Below are positions 60,782 to 64,000 of a stretch of 64,000 bases of DNA, piece by piece (position 1 is the stretch's first letter; every line of letters begins with the position of its first letter). Under the pieces are notes generated by a model, which was not told the DNA's origin, ran no database searches, and worked only from the letters and a program-made list of their open reading frames with translations. The DNA is taken from contig JAJZTA010000003.1 of the NCBI GenBank assembly GCA_021849295.1, positions 89,497 to 153,496 of the forward strand. Direction: 5' to 3'. The DNA comes from Pseudomonadota bacterium. GTDB lineage: Bacteria > Pseudomonadota > Alphaproteobacteria > Micavibrionales > UBA2020. A program made the translations under genes and the position numbers.

Positions 60782-61084
60782 ATGGACCACAACGGTATCA
60801 GCGCTCTTTTCAACCGCTTCGCGGGCAAGGAAATCCATGTCGTGGAAAACACGCGCAAGATGAACATCGGCGGCAAAGAATACACGTTCGACGAAGTGCA
60901 GCCCGTCAAGGACGAGCCGACTTTGAAGGAAATGCAAAAGGTGGCGAACGACAACGGCCTGCGCCTGCGCGTCTGGTTCCCCGGCACCGTCGGCACGATG
61001 GATTACCGCACCGACCGCGTCAACGTCCACGTCGCCAAGGCGCCGGACGGCAAATGGCGCGTCGGGGGCGCCAGAATAGGCTGA
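60782..61084 (+). CDS. CI2-like serine protease inhibitor-like protein, copy 2
   Basis: A 100-residue paralogue of the previous gene. Residues 60-84 read LRLRVWFPGTVGTM-DYRTDR-VNVHV, close to the CI2 loop (VTM-EYRIDR-VRLFV); P1 would be Met73 and P1' Asp74, and the two supporting arginines are kept (76 and 79). The protein ends VGGARIG, like PRVG in CI2. The extra N-terminal half (1-45) is absent from CI2. CAGGAGA lies 8 bases upstream. Confidence 0.55.
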   Translation: MDHNGISALFNRFAGKEIHVVENTRKMNIGGKEYTFDEVQPVKDEPTLKEMQKVANDNGLRLRVWFPGTVGTMDYRTDRVNVHVAKAPDGKWRVGGARIG

Positions 61085-61127
61085 TCGTTTTCTTTATCGG
61101 GGGTACATTCTTTAAAAGGAGGATGAC

Positions 61128-61448
61128 ATGGATAGCGAGAGCCTTCATGAACTTTTCAACCGCTTTGCCGGGCGGGAAATCCACGTGATCCGAAACGAGA
61201 AGAGAATAGACATTGCCGGCAAAAAATACATGCTGGAAGGGCTGCACCCCGCCAAGGACGATCCGGTCGTCAAGGAAATGGAAAAGGCCGCCAGAGACCA
61301 CGGCTTGAGCTTGCGCCTTGTGTTTCCCCATACCCTCAGCATATTCACCTCCGGCATGGAGGCGTTCCATGCCGACCGCGTGAACGTGGAAGTCGACAAG
61401 CGGGCGGACGGCACCTACCGCGTCACCAGAAGCGTGTTGATCGGCTGA
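61128..61448 (+). CDS. CI2-like serine protease inhibitor-like protein, copy 3
   Basis: A 106-residue paralogue with the shared start LFNRFAGREIHV and helix KEMEKAARDHGL. The loop is about seven residues longer (LSIFTSGMEAFH) before ADRVNVEV; the second arginine is kept but the first is lost. AAAGGAGG lies 8 bases upstream. Its stop is 3 bases from the stop of the convergent acyl-CoA dehydrogenase. Confidence 0.5.
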   Translation: MDSESLHELFNRFAGREIHVIRNEKRIDIAGKKYMLEGLHPAKDDPVVKEMEKAARDHGLSLRLVFPHTLSIFTSGMEAFHADRVNVEVDKRADGTYRVTRSVLIG

Positions 61449-61451
61449 TCT

Positions 61452-62681
61452 TTAAAAAGCGGCAATCCCCGTCATCGCCCGTCCGAGGATGAGCGCGTGG
61501 ATGTCGTGTGTGCCTTCGTAGGTATTCACCGTTTCAAGGTTCACGACATGGCGGATGACGTGATATTCGTCCGAAATGCCGTTGCCGCCGAGCATGTCGC
61601 GCGCCATCCGCGCGACGTCCAGTGATTTCCCGCAGTTGTTGCGCTTCATCAATGAAATCGCTTCCGGTGCGGCGCGGTCTTCGTCTTTCAGACGGCCGAG
61701 ACGCAGCACGCTTTGCAGGCCGAGGGTGATCTCGGTTTGCATGTCGGCGAGTTTCTTTTGAATGAGCTGATTGGCGGCGAGCGGCTTGCCGAAGAGGATG
61801 CGGTCAAGCGTATAGTTGCGCGCCTGATGCCAGCAGAACTCCGCCGCGCCGAGCACGCCCCATGCGATGCCATATCTTGCACTGTTGAGGCAGGAGAAGG
61901 GGCCGGTGAGGCCTTTGACGGTCGGAAACTTGTTTTCTTCCGGCACGAACACGTCGTCCATGACGATCTCTCCGGTGATGGAAGAGCGGAGAGAGAATTT
62001 GCCCTCGATCTTCGGCGCTCTCAAACCCTTCATGCCTTTTTCCAGCACGAAGCCGCGGATGTCTCCGACGTTGCCCTTTTCATCAACTTCTTTCGCCCAG
62101 ACGACGAAAACGTCGGCGATCGGCGAATTGGTGATCCACATCTTCGCGCCCTTGAGGATGTAGCCGTCCTTTGTCTTTACGGCGCGGGTCTTCATCCCGC
62201 CGGGGTCGGAGCCGCCGTCGGGTTCGGTCAGGCCGAAGCACCCGACCCATTCGCCGGTGGCAAGTTTGGGCAGGTATTTTTGTTTCTGTTCTTCGGTGCC
62301 GAAGATGGAAATCGGATACATGACCAGCGACGATTGCACGGAGAGCGCCGAGCGGTAGCCAGAGTCCACGCGCTCCACTTCGCGGGCGATCAACCCGTAG
62401 GAAACGTAATTGACGCCCGCGCAACCGTAGCCTTCGATGGTCGAGCCCAAGAGCCCGAGTTCGCCCATCTCGTTCATGATCTCGCGGTGGAATTTCTCCT
62501 GCCGGTTGGCCTCGATGACGCGGGGGAGGAGCTTGTCTTGCGCATAGGCGCAGGCGCTGTCGCGGATGATGCGCTCTTCGTCGGTCAGTTGTTCGTCGAA
62601 GAGCAGCGGGTCTTCCCATTTGAACGAAGGCTTGAGTTTTGATTTTTCCATGGTGATTTTTACGGCCGGTTGTGCTGACAT
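61452..62681 (-). CDS. gcdH: Glutaryl-CoA dehydrogenase
   Basis: A 409-residue acyl-CoA dehydrogenase. [19 protein letters not shown] and [18 protein letters not shown] bind FAD and substrate; the catalytic Glu is in [16 protein letters not shown]. This end and [15 protein letters not shown] are typical of GcdH, which oxidatively decarboxylates glutaryl-CoA in lysine and tryptophan breakdown. CAGGAAAA precedes the ATG; a start at Met11 is possible. Confidence 0.88.
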   Translation of the reverse strand: MSAQPAVKITMEKSKLKPSFKWEDPLLFDEQLTDEERIIRDSACAYAQDKLLPRVIEANRQEKFHREIMNEMGELGLLGSTIEGYGCAGVNYVSYGLIAREVERVDSGYRSALSVQSSLVMYPISIFGTEEQKQKYLPKLATGEWVGCFGLTEPDGGSDPGGMKTRAVKTKDGYILKGAKMWITNSPIADVFVVWAKEVDEKGNVGDIRGFVLEKGMKGLRAPKIEGKFSLRSSITGEIVMDDVFVPEENKFPTVKGLTGPFSCLNSARYGIAWGVLGAAEFCWHQARNYTLDRILFGKPLAANQLIQKKLADMQTEITLGLQSVLRLGRLKDEDRAAPEAISLMKRNNCGKSLDVARMARDMLGGNGISDEYHVIRHVVNLETVNTYEGTHDIHALILGRAMTGIAAF

Positions 62682-62708
62682 TGTTTTTTTCCTGTGAATT
62701 TAAAAAGA

Positions 62709-62924
62709 ATGACAGAAAACACACATATAAACAAGCTCGCGGGGCGCGAGATCATCTTCGAATTCAAGCCTGTGGGCAACGTTATGCGCGTCGCGGCGAT
62801 GGACGTGAAAACCATGACAGAAATCGCCATTCAGGCCCCCCTGAACGCCGGAGAGGCGGTTTTCAGGCAAAGCGCCCTGGCGCGGCTGGAATATGTGCTG
62901 CGCAAGGACGGAAAGATTACGTAA
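62709..62924 (+). CDS. Small conserved alphaproteobacterial protein (DUF6898-like)
   Basis: A 71-residue protein starting MTENTHINKLAGREIIFEF and ending RLEYVLRKDGKIT, resembling small alphaproteobacterial proteins described as DUF6898; function unknown. The layout is a small beta sheet with a C-terminal helix. AAAAAGA before the ATG is a weak ribosome site. The TTACGTAAAT at its stop codon is repeated 106 bases downstream, next to the integrase. Confidence 0.5.
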   Translation: MTENTHINKLAGREIIFEFKPVGNVMRVAAMDVKTMTEIAIQAPLNAGEAVFRQSALARLEYVLRKDGKIT

Positions 62925-63032
62925 ATTTATATTTTGGGGCGAGACGCGTTTTGGACCTGCGGCGCGGACGGTTGCGGCGGACCCGCAATGCCTATCGCTT
63001 TGGCTAGAGCGGGTGAAGGGATTTACGTAAAT
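62917..63032. repeat. Repeat TTACGTAAAT flanking 96 bases ahead of the integrase
   Basis: TTACGTAAAT occurs at 62917-62926 (across the stop codon of the preceding gene) and again at 63023-63032, where the longer ATTTACGTAAAT is a perfect palindrome. Pairs of this sort beside an integrase can be attachment-site arms or recombinase sites. The 226-base gap (62925-63150) contains no gene; CTACACAG-like repeats are near 63070-63135. Confidence 0.35.
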
Positions 63033-63150
63033 AACTAGAAATACACAACATTTTTTGCTATACTTACCCACACAGAACCTACACAGCTACGGCAAAACAA
63101 GCACTTACGCCACCAGTCTACACGGTTTCTGCACAGTGGGAAGTTCAGAT

Positions 63151-64000
63151 ATGCGATTCATTATCGATAAGGAGCAGTTGAAGCCGGGTCTCATCATCTT
63201 CCGACGCGGTGATGTCGGGCACGACAATTATTATTGCCGTGTGAGAATTCAGAACGAGGACCGCTACAAGACCATTTCGCTGCGCACGGCGGACCGGCAG
63301 ACGGCACGCGACTACGCGCTGGATCAATATGCGGATATCCGCTTTCGGGTGAAGCACGACGTTCCCGTGTTCAACCGCCCCTTCTCGCAGGTGGCGGAGG
63401 AATATGCCGAGACGCAGCAGCGTCGCGCCAACGCTGGCGAGGTCAGCCAGGCGCGCGCGATGAACGTCAAGAACAAGATCGACGGCCCCCTCAATGCCTA
63501 TGTCGGTAGCACGCAGGTGCATCTCATCACCCAGGAGCGCTGGGCGGATTATCCCCTCTGGCGCAGGGAGAACGGCAAGGGCCGCCGCAACGGCATCATC
63601 AGCGATGCCACCATTCGCATAGAAATGGCGATCTTCGCCGCCATCATGAATTATGCAATTGGTAAACGCTATGTGCCCGCGAGCCACCGCTTCGAGGGGA
63701 TGCCCAAGCTCAAAACCAGCCGGCGCGACGAGTTCACGCTGGAGGAATACCGGACATTACACACCAAGGGCCGAAAGTGGATCAGGGAGGCGACCTCGCC
63801 GCAGGGCACTTGGTATCGCCAGATGTGCTACAATTTCATTCTCATCATGTGCAACACCGGGATGCGCCCGCCGGAAGCCAAGAACCTGCGCTGGCGCGAC
63901 ATCACCGGCGCCAAGGACAAGGACGGGCAGGAAATCCTCGTCATCTATGTCCAGGGCAAGGGCAAGACGCGCAAGCTGATCGCGCCCAAGAGCGTCGGGA
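63151..64000 (+). CDS. Tyrosine recombinase/phage integrase, 5' part
   Basis: A partial gene, 283 codons to the window edge. The SAM-like N-terminal core-binding region precedes a catalytic domain with the first active Arg in NTGMRPPEAKNLRW. The remaining active residues (His-x-x-Arg, Tyr) lie beyond the edge. Such integrases insert phages, genomic islands or ICEs. No tRNA gene adjoins. GGGAAG lies a few bases before the ATG. The change from conserved core genes to an integrase suggests an island begins here. Confidence 0.85.
   Translation, partial: MRFIIDKEQLKPGLIIFRRGDVGHDNYYCRVRIQNEDRYKTISLRTADRQTARDYALDQYADIRFRVKHDVPVFNRPFSQVAEEYAETQQRRANAGEVSQARAMNVKNKIDGPLNAYVGSTQVHLITQERWADYPLWRRENGKGRRNGIISDATIRIEMAIFAAIMNYAIGKRYVPASHRFEGMPKLKTSRRDEFTLEEYRTLHTKGRKWIREATSPQGTWYRQMCYNFILIMCNTGMRPPEAKNLRWRDITGAKDKDGQEILVIYVQGKGKTRKLIAPKSVG

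Overview
The window is about 64 kb of a G+C-rich alphaproteobacterial chromosome that ends in the first part of an integrated mobile element. The assignment rests on lineage-typical gene sets: a DUF1013/TrcR regulator, the fliF-fliG-fliH-fliN-flbD-flhA flagellar operon with flbT/flaF close by, the ntrB-ntrC-ntrY-ntrX-dat-hfq-hflX block, and CtrA-box-like sites (TTAA-N7-TTAA). The organism is motile, Gram-negative with LPS (lptF/lptG, hldE, mlaA/mlaC), and catabolises acyl-CoAs, amino acids and acetoacetate. A Rhodospirillales- or Micavibrio-like lineage is plausible but not proven.

Layout. 1-1.4 kb: end of a quinone oxidoreductase, then trcR. 1.4-12.1 kb: a minus-strand flagellar operon running fliF to flhG plus a FliK-like protein. 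12.1-14 kb: an AT-rich control region with a perfect CtrA-type box, a FlaG-like gene, and flbT-flaF. 14-16.1 kb: map, radC and a MaoC dehydratase. 16.1-19.6 kb: three tandem paralogues of an unrecognised HEXXH metalloprotease family, made by a segmental duplication whose junction, promoters and gene scraps are still visible. 19.6-28.2 kb: acyl-CoA dehydrogenase, AsmA, purB, a small secreted protein, recO, parC. 28.2-38.7 kb: motA/motB, arginase, a membrane protein, a MshEN-cysteine protease fusion, hldE, a GspE/PilB-type ATPase, mlaA/mlaC. 38.7-49.9 kb: lptF/lptG, pepA, ceramidase-like protein, ankyrin protein, fabI-aroC-acetoacetyl-CoA synthetase-rRNA/tRNA methylase, leucine dehydrogenase. 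50-60.3 kb: ntrBC-ntrYX-dat-HAD-hfq-hflX-inositol phosphatase, largely overlapping and probably co-transcribed. 60.3-64 kb: three tandem small proteins that resemble barley chymotrypsin inhibitor 2 (potato inhibitor I fold), glutaryl-CoA dehydrogenase, a small conserved protein, and a tyrosine recombinase cut by the window edge.

Most of the window is housekeeping. The best candidates for undescribed biology are the metalloprotease triplet (16.2-19.6 kb), the inhibitor-like triplet (60.4-61.5 kb), the predicted c-di-GMP-sensing domain fused to a LapG-type protease (32.1-33.0 kb) and sited next to a MshEN-bearing ATPase, and a leader architecture shared by the FlaG-like and GspE-like genes. No tRNA, rRNA, CRISPR array or insertion sequence was found.
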